64,000 bases of DNA from Bryobacteraceae bacterium. Its GTDB lineage: Bacteria; Acidobacteriota; Terriglobia; Bryobacterales; Bryobacteraceae. Below the pieces are notes generated by a model. The model was not told the DNA's origin, searched no databases, and saw nothing but the letters and a program-made list of their open reading frames with translations. Below, piece by piece: positions 36,328 to 43,539 of the stretch. Where the stretch lies: NCBI GenBank assembly GCA_041394945.1, contig JAWKHH010000001.1, positions 434,001 to 498,000 of the forward strand. The letters run 5' to 3'. The translations under genes were made by a program, and so were the position numbers. Within the stretch, counting starts at the first letter, position 1. Each line of letters begins with the position of its first letter.

Positions 36328-37824
36328 ATGGACCCCACCTACTTGATCCTCATCGCCGCCGCGACGCTGGTGAGCGAAGACCTCACACTCGCCGCAACAG
36401 GCGCTTTGGTGGCCCGAGGGGAAATCGGTTTCGCGCAGGGCGTAATCGCGTGCGCTGCGGGCATCTTCGCCGGAGACATGCTCTTGTACGCCGCGGGCCG
36501 CGCCTGCCGGAAAGGCTTGTTGCGATGGCCCCGCGCCGCCGGTCTGCTTGCGCGCGGAAGCGGTTGGCTGCGGGGCAGGCAAGCGTTCGGGGCCGTCCTG
36601 ATGAGTCGCTTCACTCCCGGCCTTCGCCTGCCGATCTACTTCGCCGCCGGATTCCTTCCAACCAGACCGCTGGCTTTCGCCTTCTACTTCCTGGCGGCGG
36701 CATTGGTGTGGACGCCGTTGATCGTTGGTTTTGCGGAGACGGTCTCCTCCATCGGCTGGATGGCCGCCGGGAGCATGGCGGCGGCGTGGTGGATTCTACG
36801 GAGTGCGCTTGCCCGGCGCGGCTTGCCTTGGGTAAGGAAGTTCGCGTGGGAGTTCTGGCCGGCGTGGCTGGCGTATCTTCCTCTGGCGCCCTTCTTTTGT
36901 TACCTTGCCTTGCGGTACCGCTCGCTCACCGTATTCACGGCCGCCAATCCTGGAATTCCGACGGGCGGCCTTGCCGGCGAATCGAAAACCTCCATCCTCA
37001 ATTCGCTGTCGGAGTCGCCGGACCTGGTTGCCGAGTTCCGCGCGATTGAGGCCGGCCCGCTGTCGCATCGGCTCGACGCGGCCGGCGTATTTGGCGAGTG
37101 GCCGGTGGTTCTGAAGCCCGATGTCGGCGAGCGTGGTCGCGATGTCGCCATCGTGCGGACGGAGGAAGAGCTCACGGAGTATCTGGCCGGTCATCCCGCT
37201 CGCGCGCTCGTTCAGCGGTATGTCGAAGGGCCGGAGTTCGGGCTGTTCTACTACCGATTCCCGGGCGAGGCGCGGGGCCACATTCTCTCGATCACCGAGA
37301 AGCGGCTGCCGTCCGTCACCGGCGACGGCGTCAGCACGGTGCGAGAGCTGATTGAGAGCGATGCGCGAGCCGCGCTGTTGCTCCAGACCTACCTAAGATC
37401 GGTGCGCCGCGCCGAGGGCGACGTTCCGGGCGACGGCGAGCGCGTACCGCTGGTGGAGGTGGGGTCGCATTGCCGCGGCGCGATATTTCTCGATGGGACG
37501 GGTTTGTGCACGCGGGAACTGCTCGATGCGGTGGACGCGGTGAGCCGGCGCTTCCCGGGCTTCCACTTCGGCCGGTTCGACGTGCGCGCGGCGTCCGTGG
37601 AGGCGTTGCGCAACGGCCGGTTCCGCATTCTCGAACTCAACGGTGTATCGGCCGAGGCGGCGCACATCTACGATCCGCGGACCTCGGTCTGGGTAGCCTA
37701 CCGGTCTCTTTGCCGCCAGTGGCGGCTCGCGTTTGCAATCGGCGATGCGAACCGGAAAAGGGGAGCGCGGCCGGCGCGTTTGCGGGAACTGATCGCGGTG
37801 TTGTGGCGGCACAGAAAAAGTTAG
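36328..37824 (+). CDS. DedA (VTT) membrane domain fused to a C-terminal ATP-grasp ligase domain
   Basis: A 498-residue two-domain protein; the ATG at 36328 has GAAGGG upstream. Residues 1 to about 170 form a DedA/VTT membrane domain with the acidic TLVSEDL, AAGIFAGDMLLYAAGR and the key loop MSRFTPGLRLPIYFAAGF. After another membrane segment (LAYLPLAPFFCYLAL), residues of about 225-498 form an ATP-grasp domain. Its visible parts are WPVVLKPDVGERGRDVAIV, the ATP-binding ALVQRYVEGPEFGLF, and FRILELNGVSAEAAHIYDP with the metal-binding Glu/Asn. DedA proteins flip lipids such as undecaprenyl phosphate or phosphatidylethanolamine; ATP-grasp enzymes join a carboxylate to an amine. The fusion suggests synthesis and flipping of an amino-acylated lipid, which is inference. 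Confidence 0.88.
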   Translation: MDPTYLILIAAATLVSEDLTLAATGALVARGEIGFAQGVIACAAGIFAGDMLLYAAGRACRKGLLRWPRAAGLLARGSGWLRGRQAFGAVLMSRFTPGLRLPIYFAAGFLPTRPLAFAFYFLAAALVWTPLIVGFAETVSSIGWMAAGSMAAAWWILRSALARRGLPWVRKFAWEFWPAWLAYLPLAPFFCYLALRYRSLTVFTAANPGIPTGGLAGESKTSILNSLSESPDLVAEFRAIEAGPLSHRLDAAGVFGEWPVVLKPDVGERGRDVAIVRTEEELTEYLAGHPARALVQRYVEGPEFGLFYYRFPGEARGHILSITEKRLPSVTGDGVSTVRELIESDARAALLLQTYLRSVRRAEGDVPGDGERVPLVEVGSHCRGAIFLDGTGLCTRELLDAVDAVSRRFPGFHFGRFDVRAASVEALRNGRFRILELNGVSAEAAHIYDPRTSVWVAYRSLCRQWRLAFAIGDANRKRGARPARLRELIAVLWRHRKS

Positions 37825-37867
37825 GAAGTTCAGGAAGTAAGGTAGGTTGAGCTGCGCCGGGGTAATC

Positions 37868-37896
37868 GGGGGCTGCGGACCATTCGCCGCGCCCCC
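37868..37896. terminator. GC-rich hairpin between convergent genes
   Basis: GGGGGC-T-GCGG and CCGC-GCCCCC form a 10-base-pair stem with one bulge and an 8-base loop, between the DedA/ATP-grasp gene and the convergent DoxX gene. No T-run follows, so it is only a candidate bidirectional terminator. Confidence 0.4.
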
Positions 37897-37918
37897 TGGC
37901 CGTGGCGCCCGTTGCGCG

Positions 37919-38323
37919 CTACCGGGGCGGAGCAGGCGGAAACGGCAATTCGCGACGATGCATCGCAATCAATCCGGCGGAGCAGGCGAATACGGTAACC
38001 GCCAGCGCGAACAACTCACCGTGGTCGCCGACGGACGGGAGAGCAATACCGAGAGTCGTGAGATGGCTGAAGATCGCCCCGCTGATGATCGCCAGTGCGA
38101 ACGTGGCGCCCACGGCCACGGTTCGCGGGTACAGCAGCAGTGCGGAGGCGATGAGCTCGGCGACGCCGCTGCCGATACGTCCCCATGGTTCGATACCGAG
38201 CGTGCTGAAGATATACACGGACTCTGGCGCCGCGGTGAATTTGAAATACAGCGTCTGGAGCAGGATACCGGCGGCGGTGAGCCGCAGTACCCAGCTAAGA
38301 ATGATTGGCTTCGTGATTTTCAC
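37919..38323 (-). CDS. DoxX-like four-TM membrane protein
   Basis: A 134-residue membrane protein starting at GTG 38323, with AAAGGA five bases upstream. Four hydrophobic helices and the family segments LQTLYFKFTAAPESVYIFST and VAELIASALLLYPRTVAVGA identify DoxX/DoxD-like proteins. Family members take part in quinone-linked redox or membrane stress responses. The gene overlaps the end of the acyltransferase gene by 29 bases and closes the minus-strand operon. Its exact role is unknown. Confidence 0.85.
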   Translation of the reverse strand: MKITKPIILSWVLRLTAAGILLQTLYFKFTAAPESVYIFSTLGIEPWGRIGSGVAELIASALLLYPRTVAVGATFALAIISGAIFSHLTTLGIALPSVGDHGELFALAVTVFACSAGLIAMHRRELPFPPAPPR

Positions 38324-39626
38324 GGTTTCCTTTCGAGTGCTCCAGGCTGCAGCCTGGAGAGTGGCTGCGCAGCGCGGCTGCCTCGGCCTTCCCGAAGAAG
38401 CGTTCCACCAGCCGCGGATCGGTTTTGGTGAGATCGACTACGATCAAGCCGTCGAGTGCCGCGGCGAAGTCATGGTCGACATTGAACCCGAGGAGCTTTC
38501 CCCCCAGACGAAGATACTGGCGCAGGAGAACCGGAACGCCACGGCGCTCGGGTTCGAGGTCGGCGACAACGTCGGAGAGCGTTTCGACATCGCGGCAGAA
38601 TCCGGCGTTGAGGCCTGCGCGCCGTTTCGGAGCGCACTTCGGGCGAACCCAGCGGGCGAGGTCGGCAAGCATCGCATGCTGTTCGAGAAAGGCCATCATG
38701 AGTTCCCGGGAGATGGATTGGTAGGAGTTGCTGATGCTCACCGGCCCGAACAGGGTGGAATGCTCCGGGTGGGCCGCCACCACGCGTCCGATGCCCTTCC
38801 ACAGCAGCAGGAGCGGCGCGAAGCTCTTTTGGTATTCGACACGGATGAACGAACGGCCGAGTTCGATCGCCGGTCCCAAGGATCCGAAGAACTCCGGCGC
38901 AAGCTGGAAGAGCGTCGTCGTGTACAGCGCCGCCGGGTTGTCATCGGTCAATCGGAGGCGATAGGCGCCCGCGATTTCGCGGCGCTCCGCGTTCCAGACA
39001 AACAGGTGATGGTAGCCGTCGTCGAAGCGATCGAGGTCGCGCCTCCGGCCCGTGCCCTCGCCGGCCGCGCGGAACGCGATCTCTCGCAGTCGGCCGATCT
39101 CGCACAGGATGCGCGGGATGGCGGGAGCTTCGGCCAGGTAGACGGAGTACTCGCCAGCATCGAGGAGTCGGTGATCGGGCCCGAGGTCCGCGATTTCCCG
39201 CGCGATCCACTCAGAGGGCTCCGCCTGCGCCACGGGTTCGACGGCTCCCGCGCCGCGCATTGGTTCGGGAGTGTCTTCGGAACACGCCAACAGCTCGGTT
39301 CGCCAGCGGACGTAGCCGAGCCTGTCTTCCGTATCGGACAGGGTCGTAAGAAGCGCGGGGGCGATGGCTCTTCCGACCCGCAGTTCCGCGTCCGTCCCGG
39401 TCCGAAGACACAGAGGGACGATGGGTTCGTCGCCGATCGGCCGCCGCCATTGGAGTGCGTTAGTCCAGCCGGCGGCCTCCGGCGCGTTTGCCAGAAGCAG
39501 GTCGCGGTCAGCGCCCCGCATGGCGAACAGAACGCGGCCGTCGAGATCGGTGTTGCCCAGGTGCCGAATCCGGAGCGGTGCCGGCATCAGCCGCTGTAAT
39601 GTGCTTTCGATTTCGGGGCTGATCAT
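38295..39626 (-). CDS. OlsB-like GNAT N-acyltransferase with a decayed N-terminal PlsC-like segment
   Basis: A 443-residue protein. Residues of about 170-350 match the ornithine-lipid/hemolysin-type acyltransferase domain: REIAFRAAGEGTGRRRDLDR, FDDGYHHLFVWNAERREIAG, IELGRSFIRVEYQKSFAPLL and FGPVSISNSYQSISRELMMA. Residues of about 30-115 look like the tail of a PlsC lysophospholipid acyltransferase (EPIVPLCLRTGTDAELRVGR), but the HX4D catalytic motif is absent. Homologues in other phyla have a complete PlsC plus GNAT pair. The likely reaction is N-acylation of an amino acid to form a lyso-aminolipid (inference). It lies 27 bases after the Cys/His-motif gene. Confidence 0.78.
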   Translation of the reverse strand: MISPEIESTLQRLMPAPLRIRHLGNTDLDGRVLFAMRGADRDLLLANAPEAAGWTNALQWRRPIGDEPIVPLCLRTGTDAELRVGRAIAPALLTTLSDTEDRLGYVRWRTELLACSEDTPEPMRGAGAVEPVAQAEPSEWIAREIADLGPDHRLLDAGEYSVYLAEAPAIPRILCEIGRLREIAFRAAGEGTGRRRDLDRFDDGYHHLFVWNAERREIAGAYRLRLTDDNPAALYTTTLFQLAPEFFGSLGPAIELGRSFIRVEYQKSFAPLLLLWKGIGRVVAAHPEHSTLFGPVSISNSYQSISRELMMAFLEQHAMLADLARWVRPKCAPKRRAGLNAGFCRDVETLSDVVADLEPERRGVPVLLRQYLRLGGKLLGFNVDHDFAAALDGLIVVDLTKTDPRLVERFFGKAEAAALRSHSPGCSLEHSKGNRENHEANHS

Positions 39627-39653
39627 GACTGTGGATCAGCCAGACCGCCAACT

Positions 39654-40364
39654 CTATTCCCGGCGAATCGCCGCGGAATCGACTTCAAGAATCCAAACGG
39701 AGCCCTGGCGCATGACAGATCCGGTGACCCTGACCGCTTCGCCCGCCAGCCGCATGGTGTTCGTCGCCGCCGCGCCGGAACCTGCCAGCACGAAGACACG
39801 AGCTTCTCCCGACTGGTCCCGAACCAGCAGCCCCGCTGGAATGCCGCCGCTCAGGCACCGTGCAGCGCAAGCTCGATGTACCTTGCCCCGGCCAGGATTC
39901 ATCACGCCGACGTAGCACTTTGTGTCGACGATTTCTCCGCGAAGGGTGCGCGTGCCGTACCGCTCGGGTTCGGGCGCGGATTCACCGTGGGCAGCCGATA
40001 TCGAGCCGGGCAGCGCCTCGAGCAATCGGTTGGGTCCATTTGCCGCGAGCGCGCCGCTCAGCTTCACGGGACCGCTCTGAAGAGATCCGGCCGCGAGGCC
40101 ATGCTTGCCGGGACCTGTCAGGATGAGACTGATGTCCGGCCGGTGGAGTATAGGCGCCGGCCAAGTTGCCAGTGCGCCCTGGTACCCGCGGAAATCCTGA
40201 AAGGCAAACGACGCCGGATCGAAGCGGCCCTGCGCCGTCACCAGAGCGACGGCGATAGTAACGCCGAGACCGGCCGCGAATAGCGTGCATCGCCGGATCC
40301 AACGCGCGATGCCCGGCGGCGCGTTCGCTTCGTAGCCGATGAAGAATTCGCTTCCGTGGTTCAT
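39654..40364 (-). CDS. Single-TM protein with conserved-looking Cys/His motif, unknown function
   Basis: A 236-residue protein. I chose the ATG at 40364 because it overlaps the Rieske gene's stop as ATGA; an ATG at 40373 is also in frame. One TM span (CTLFAAGLGVTIAVALVTAQ) leads to an extracytoplasmic part. The striking segment there is GEIVDTKCYVGVMNPGRGKV followed by HRACAARCLSGGIP, that is C...H-x2-C-x3-C with a GGIP turn, which suggests a metal or disulfide site. A beta-rich OB-like end (RLAGEAVRVTGSVMRQGSVW) follows. Coupling to a Rieske protein suggests a redox partner role. I do not recognise a named family. Confidence 0.7.
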   Translation of the reverse strand: MNHGSEFFIGYEANAPPGIARWIRRCTLFAAGLGVTIAVALVTAQGRFDPASFAFQDFRGYQGALATWPAPILHRPDISLILTGPGKHGLAAGSLQSGPVKLSGALAANGPNRLLEALPGSISAAHGESAPEPERYGTRTLRGEIVDTKCYVGVMNPGRGKVHRACAARCLSGGIPAGLLVRDQSGEARVFVLAGSGAAATNTMRLAGEAVRVTGSVMRQGSVWILEVDSAAIRRE

Positions 40365-41353
40365 CGTGGGCATGGGTTCACCTTCACGCGGCCCTCGACG
40401 ACGAGCGCCGGATAAACGGGAACCCGGTCCTCGAACGGTGGAGGCGCCGCGCCGCTATCGGGGTCGTACTGGTAGCCGTGCCATGGGCAGGTAACGCAGC
40501 CGCCGACGATTTTGCCTTCTCCGAGAGGGCCGTTCTGGTGGCGGCATACGTTCGACATCGCCGATACACGATCGCCGCGGCGGAACACGGCGATGCGCTC
40601 GCCGCCGAGTGTGAAGACCCGGGCGCGGCCTTCGGGAATCGAATCGAGCGGGCAGAGATCCGCGAAGCCGGCCGACTTCTCTGGGACGAGATCCAACCGC
40701 CGTTCCTTGGCCGCGGCGGCCAGGTGAAGAATGCAGAGAGTGGCGAGGCCGGCCCCGAGAATCGCAGCGAGCCAGGGGCTTCGTTCGGATTGCAGCGCGC
40801 CGAGGCTGACATGCGCCACCAGCAACGCGTACGCGATGTAGACCAGCATATGGATGCGTTTCCAGACGCCGGGCGTGAGATTGTGCAGCCAGAAGTCATG
40901 ACTGGTGGCGGCGAGCGCGAACAGCACCGCCAGCGCCGAGGCGCCGGCGAGTTCGAACGGAAACTGCGCGGCGCTGGACCATCGCGGATTGCTCGTGAGC
41001 AAGCTGGTCAACGGATTCACGTCGCCCCACGCATGAAACTGCACGATCGAGAAAGCACCATGCGCCAGTCCGGCGAGGAACGTGGCGACGCCAAGATGGC
41101 GCCGGTTGTAGAGCAGTGGGAGGAAGCGCGGATCGAGACGGCACAGCGGGCCGATGGCGAGCACGACGTGGAGCAGGAGGAAGGCGAGCGTGCCGAGCGC
41201 GCGGATGAGAAGCGTTTCCACGGTGGCGGCCGGATGCACGATCGCGCCCAGCCCGGCGAATAGCGCGATATATCCGGCCATCGAAGCGGCGAGGACACGG
41301 TCGTACCGTTTCTTGTACGGATTCCAGCCGATGGCTGTGTAGCGCACGCTCAT
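40361..41353 (-). CDS. Ferric-reductase-like haem membrane domain fused to a Rieske [2Fe-2S] domain
   Basis: A 330-residue protein (ATG 41353; it overlaps the upstream tiny gene as ATGA). The N-terminal two thirds have about six TM helices with His residues suited to two haems (LLLHVVLAIGPLCRLDPRFL, FLAGLAHGAFSIVQFHAWGD, WKRIHMLVYIAYALLVAHVS), as in YedZ/MsrQ and ferric reductases. The C-terminal Rieske ferredoxin has CRHQNGPLGEG and CPWHGYQYD, the two Cys/His pairs binding [2Fe-2S]. It should move electrons across or within the membrane. Neighbouring SDR dehydrogenases could feed it. No flavin domain is attached, unlike classical ferric reductases. Confidence 0.88.
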   Translation of the reverse strand: MSVRYTAIGWNPYKKRYDRVLAASMAGYIALFAGLGAIVHPAATVETLLIRALGTLAFLLLHVVLAIGPLCRLDPRFLPLLYNRRHLGVATFLAGLAHGAFSIVQFHAWGDVNPLTSLLTSNPRWSSAAQFPFELAGASALAVLFALAATSHDFWLHNLTPGVWKRIHMLVYIAYALLVAHVSLGALQSERSPWLAAILGAGLATLCILHLAAAAKERRLDLVPEKSAGFADLCPLDSIPEGRARVFTLGGERIAVFRRGDRVSAMSNVCRHQNGPLGEGKIVGGCVTCPWHGYQYDPDSGAAPPPFEDRVPVYPALVVEGRVKVNPCPR

Positions 41354-41490
41354 GGAAAGCGGTTCCAATCGACGTTCGGGTCAACCAGGGGCAATGGCCG
41401 GACCGCCAGAGCCAGCGCCAGGAGCGCGGGAAGCAGCACTACAAGAACCAGCCAGATACGTCCGTGCGCGCGGCGGAGCGGCCTGGTCAT
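41350..41490 (-). CDS. Tiny single-TM protein in the ferric-reductase operon
   Basis: A 46-residue protein. The start at 41490 overlaps the preceding gene's stop (ATGA), and its own stop overlaps the ferric-reductase start (ATGA), so it is translated in chain with both neighbours. A basic N-terminus (MTRPLRRAHGR) is followed by one hydrophobic helix (WLVLVVLLPALLALALAVRP) and a short tail (LVDPNVDWNRFP). It is probably a small subunit or stabiliser of the redox membrane complex; no family is recognised. Confidence 0.65.
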   Translation of the reverse strand: MTRPLRRAHGRIWLVLVVLLPALLALALAVRPLPLVDPNVDWNRFP

Positions 41491-41696
41491 GACGGCGCCT
41501 TCCCCCACCAACGCGCCACCACGATCGGCCATAGCGCCGCAAGTCCGGGCAGGATCAGGATCCGGAACCAGACGCCGGCGCCCTGGGCTGCGGGGTCGAA
41601 CCGGTCCAACCGAAACGCCGTGAACCACACCGCCACGGAGAGGCCGGCGGCAAGATAGACCGCCATCGCGGCGAGAAACAGATCGGCGGCGCCCAT
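41487..41696 (-). CDS. Small two-TM protein in the ferric-reductase operon
   Basis: A 69-residue protein from the ATG at 41696, two bases after the SDR stop. Two hydrophobic segments (LFLAAMAVYLAAGLSVAVWF and WFRILILPGLAALWPIVVAR) are joined by FRLDRFDPAAQGAGV. It ends in an ATGA overlap with the next tiny gene. Position suggests a small subunit of the ferric-reductase/Rieske complex. It resembles short cytochrome-oxidase-associated proteins in layout only. Confidence 0.65.
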   Translation of the reverse strand: MGAADLFLAAMAVYLAAGLSVAVWFTAFRLDRFDPAAQGAGVWFRILILPGLAALWPIVVARWWGKAPS

Positions 41697-41698
41697 CG

Positions 41699-42400
41699 CT
41701 ACAACTCCTCTCCGTAGACTGGAATCACTGCGCCGGAGATCTGCGAAGCGGCCGCGGACGTGAGGTGAACCACGAGCGCGGCCACCTGTTCCGGCCGCAC
41801 CCATCGCGTTGGCGCCGCGCCCGGATTGGCGGCGCGATTGGCCGGCGTATCCATCGTGCCGGGCGAAACCACGTTCACCCTGACGCCGGCGCCCCGGCAC
41901 TCCGCCGCGGCGGACCGCATCAGCGACACCAGCGCGGCTTTCGACGCGGCATAGGCGGCCATCTGCGGAGAAGGCTGCTCGGCGGACCGGCTGCCTATGC
42001 CGACCACGGACCCGCCGCCTTGCCGGCGCATCATCGGCAGCACGGCGCGCAGCAGATGGAACGCGACGCCGTAGTTGATCTCCATCATGCGGCCCATTGT
42101 TTCGGCTGACGTGTCTTCCACCCGCTCGCCCCCGGAGAACCCGCCCACCAGGTGCACCAGCGCGTCGATGCGGCCGCCGGCATCCGCGACCTTGGCGCTG
42201 AGTATCTCCGCGTCCCCGGGTGAAGCGATCTCCGTGGAGATGGCATGGAACGAAGGACGGTTTCCGAATTCGGATTCCGAGATCCGGCGCGCGGCCCCGA
42301 AGACGACTGCGCCGGCGTCGAGGAAAGCGTTCGTGACGGCGGCCCCCAGGCCTCCATTGGCGCCGGTAATCAGGACCACTTGGCTGCGATTAGGCTCCAT
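41699..42400 (-). CDS. Short-chain dehydrogenase/reductase (SDR)
   Basis: A 233-residue classical SDR. The cofactor motif is TGANGGLG at residues 12-19. The catalytic Tyr/Lys are in MAAYAASKAALVSL, with the Ser in VVGIGSRSAEQPSP. The product-release segment VNVVSPGTMDTPAN is normal. The usual NNAG tetrad is replaced by LVGGFSGGE, which is seen in some subfamilies. The substrate is unknown. It lies one base after the preceding SDR gene and two bases before the small TM genes. Confidence 0.9.
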   Translation of the reverse strand: MEPNRSQVVLITGANGGLGAAVTNAFLDAGAVVFGAARRISESEFGNRPSFHAISTEIASPGDAEILSAKVADAGGRIDALVHLVGGFSGGERVEDTSAETMGRMMEINYGVAFHLLRAVLPMMRRQGGGSVVGIGSRSAEQPSPQMAAYAASKAALVSLMRSAAAECRGAGVRVNVVSPGTMDTPANRAANPGAAPTRWVRPEQVAALVVHLTSAAASQISGAVIPVYGEEL

Positions 42401-42401
42401 G

Positions 42402-43202
42402 TTAGTCCCCCGACGACCAGGCGCTGCGGAATTCCGGGTAGAGGGTGAGGCCGCCGCACGCGAAGATTGTCTGGCCGGTAATGTACGAGGCGTCGTCAGA
42501 GGCGAGGAACGCGAACACGGAGGCGATCTCCTCGGCGGCTGCCGCGCGGCCCATCGGGATATGGCTCTCCACCTCCGCCCGCGCCTTCGGATTGTCGATC
42601 CAGGCGCTGTTGATCGGCGTTACCACGGCGCCCGGGCCCACCGCGTTCACGCGAATGCCCCGTCCCGCGTATTCGAGCGCCAGCGACTTGGTTAGGTTCT
42701 CCATGCCGCCCTTGCTGATCGAGTACGGAAGATACTTCGGCTTGGGAATCACCTCGTGCACGCTCGAATTGTTCAGGATCACGCCGCCCCCGCCATGCGC
42801 GAGAAAGCAGCGGATGGCCTCTCGCGCGCACAGGAACGCGCCGCGGAGGTTGACGCTCAGCACGCGGTCGAAATCGGCCATGTGGATATCGTTGCTCGGG
42901 GAGGGCTTCTGAATCCCGGCGTTGTTCACCAGCACGTGCAGGTCGCCGAATGTCTCCGTTACCGTCGCGAACATGTGGCGAACCTGATCTTCGTTGGAAA
43001 CATCGGCCTGGACAAGCTGCGTCCTCCCGCCCATGGTTCTCGCCTGATCCACGCGGCGTCGGGACTCTTTGGCTTCCGGCTCGCCGTTCAGATAGTTGAT
43101 GGCGACGTTGGCCCCTTCGGCCGCGAAGCGGACGGCGATCGCGTGGCCGATGCCGCTCGATGCGCCGGTGATCAGAACATTCTTGCCTTGCAGTAATGCC
43201 AT
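42402..43202 (-). CDS. SDR, glucose 1-dehydrogenase-like
   Basis: A 266-residue SDR. It has TGASSGIG at residues 12-19, VLVNNAGIQKPSPS, and the active site with Ser in ILNNSSVHEVIPKP and YSISKGGMENLTKS. Then come IRVNAVGPGAVVTPIN and the C-terminal YITGQTIFACGGLTLYPEFR. The SSVHE segment and the GPGAVVTPIN segment are typical of glucose 1-dehydrogenase-type SDRs, so sugar or polyol oxidation with NAD(P) is likely. It is the first gene of the operon; the region 43203-43299 should hold the promoter. Confidence 0.9.
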   Translation of the reverse strand: MALLQGKNVLITGASSGIGHAIAVRFAAEGANVAINYLNGEPEAKESRRRVDQARTMGGRTQLVQADVSNEDQVRHMFATVTETFGDLHVLVNNAGIQKPSPSNDIHMADFDRVLSVNLRGAFLCAREAIRCFLAHGGGGVILNNSSVHEVIPKPKYLPYSISKGGMENLTKSLALEYAGRGIRVNAVGPGAVVTPINSAWIDNPKARAEVESHIPMGRAAAAEEIASVFAFLASDDASYITGQTIFACGGLTLYPEFRSAWSSGD

Positions 43203-43299
43203 TCGGAACTCCTTGTTCGCAATCGGAACATCCGGAGTATCCGGGCCGGGTTTCGGATTATTCCCGAAGAGGAAGGTCTGCTGGATGGGCAGGCGGCGT

Positions 43300-43539
43300 T
43301 CACGCCTGCTTGCGGATCTTGTCCATGATGCTCTCGGTCAGTTGGCCGAGCTCGCTGTTCGATAGTTCGAAAGATCCGCTGTCGCCGACAACGCGAATGG
43401 TCTTCCGGACCGAGTCGCAGACCACGGTGCAGGACTTGCATTGCGCCAGATGCGCTTCGATGCGTCTTCGAAGCTCTTCGGCCACCTCGCCATCGAGATA
43501 GTTTCCGACTTGCGCCATGAAGTCCGCGCAGCTCATCAT
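43300..43539 (-). CDS. Small zinc-binding anti-sigma factor (ZAS type, cytoplasmic)
   Basis: A 79-residue protein. The ATG at 43539 overlaps the sigma gene's stop as ATGA. It has the ZAS pattern H-x3-C-x2-C in IEAHLAQCKSCTVVCDSVRK, with two helices and no TM span. It should hold the sigma factor encoded directly upstream; the extra Cys after the motif may allow thiol redox sensing, as in RsrA/ChrR-type proteins. Tight overlap and family size support the call. Confidence 0.88.
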   Translation of the reverse strand: MMSCADFMAQVGNYLDGEVAEELRRRIEAHLAQCKSCTVVCDSVRKTIRVVGDSGSFELSNSELGQLTESIMDKIRKQA

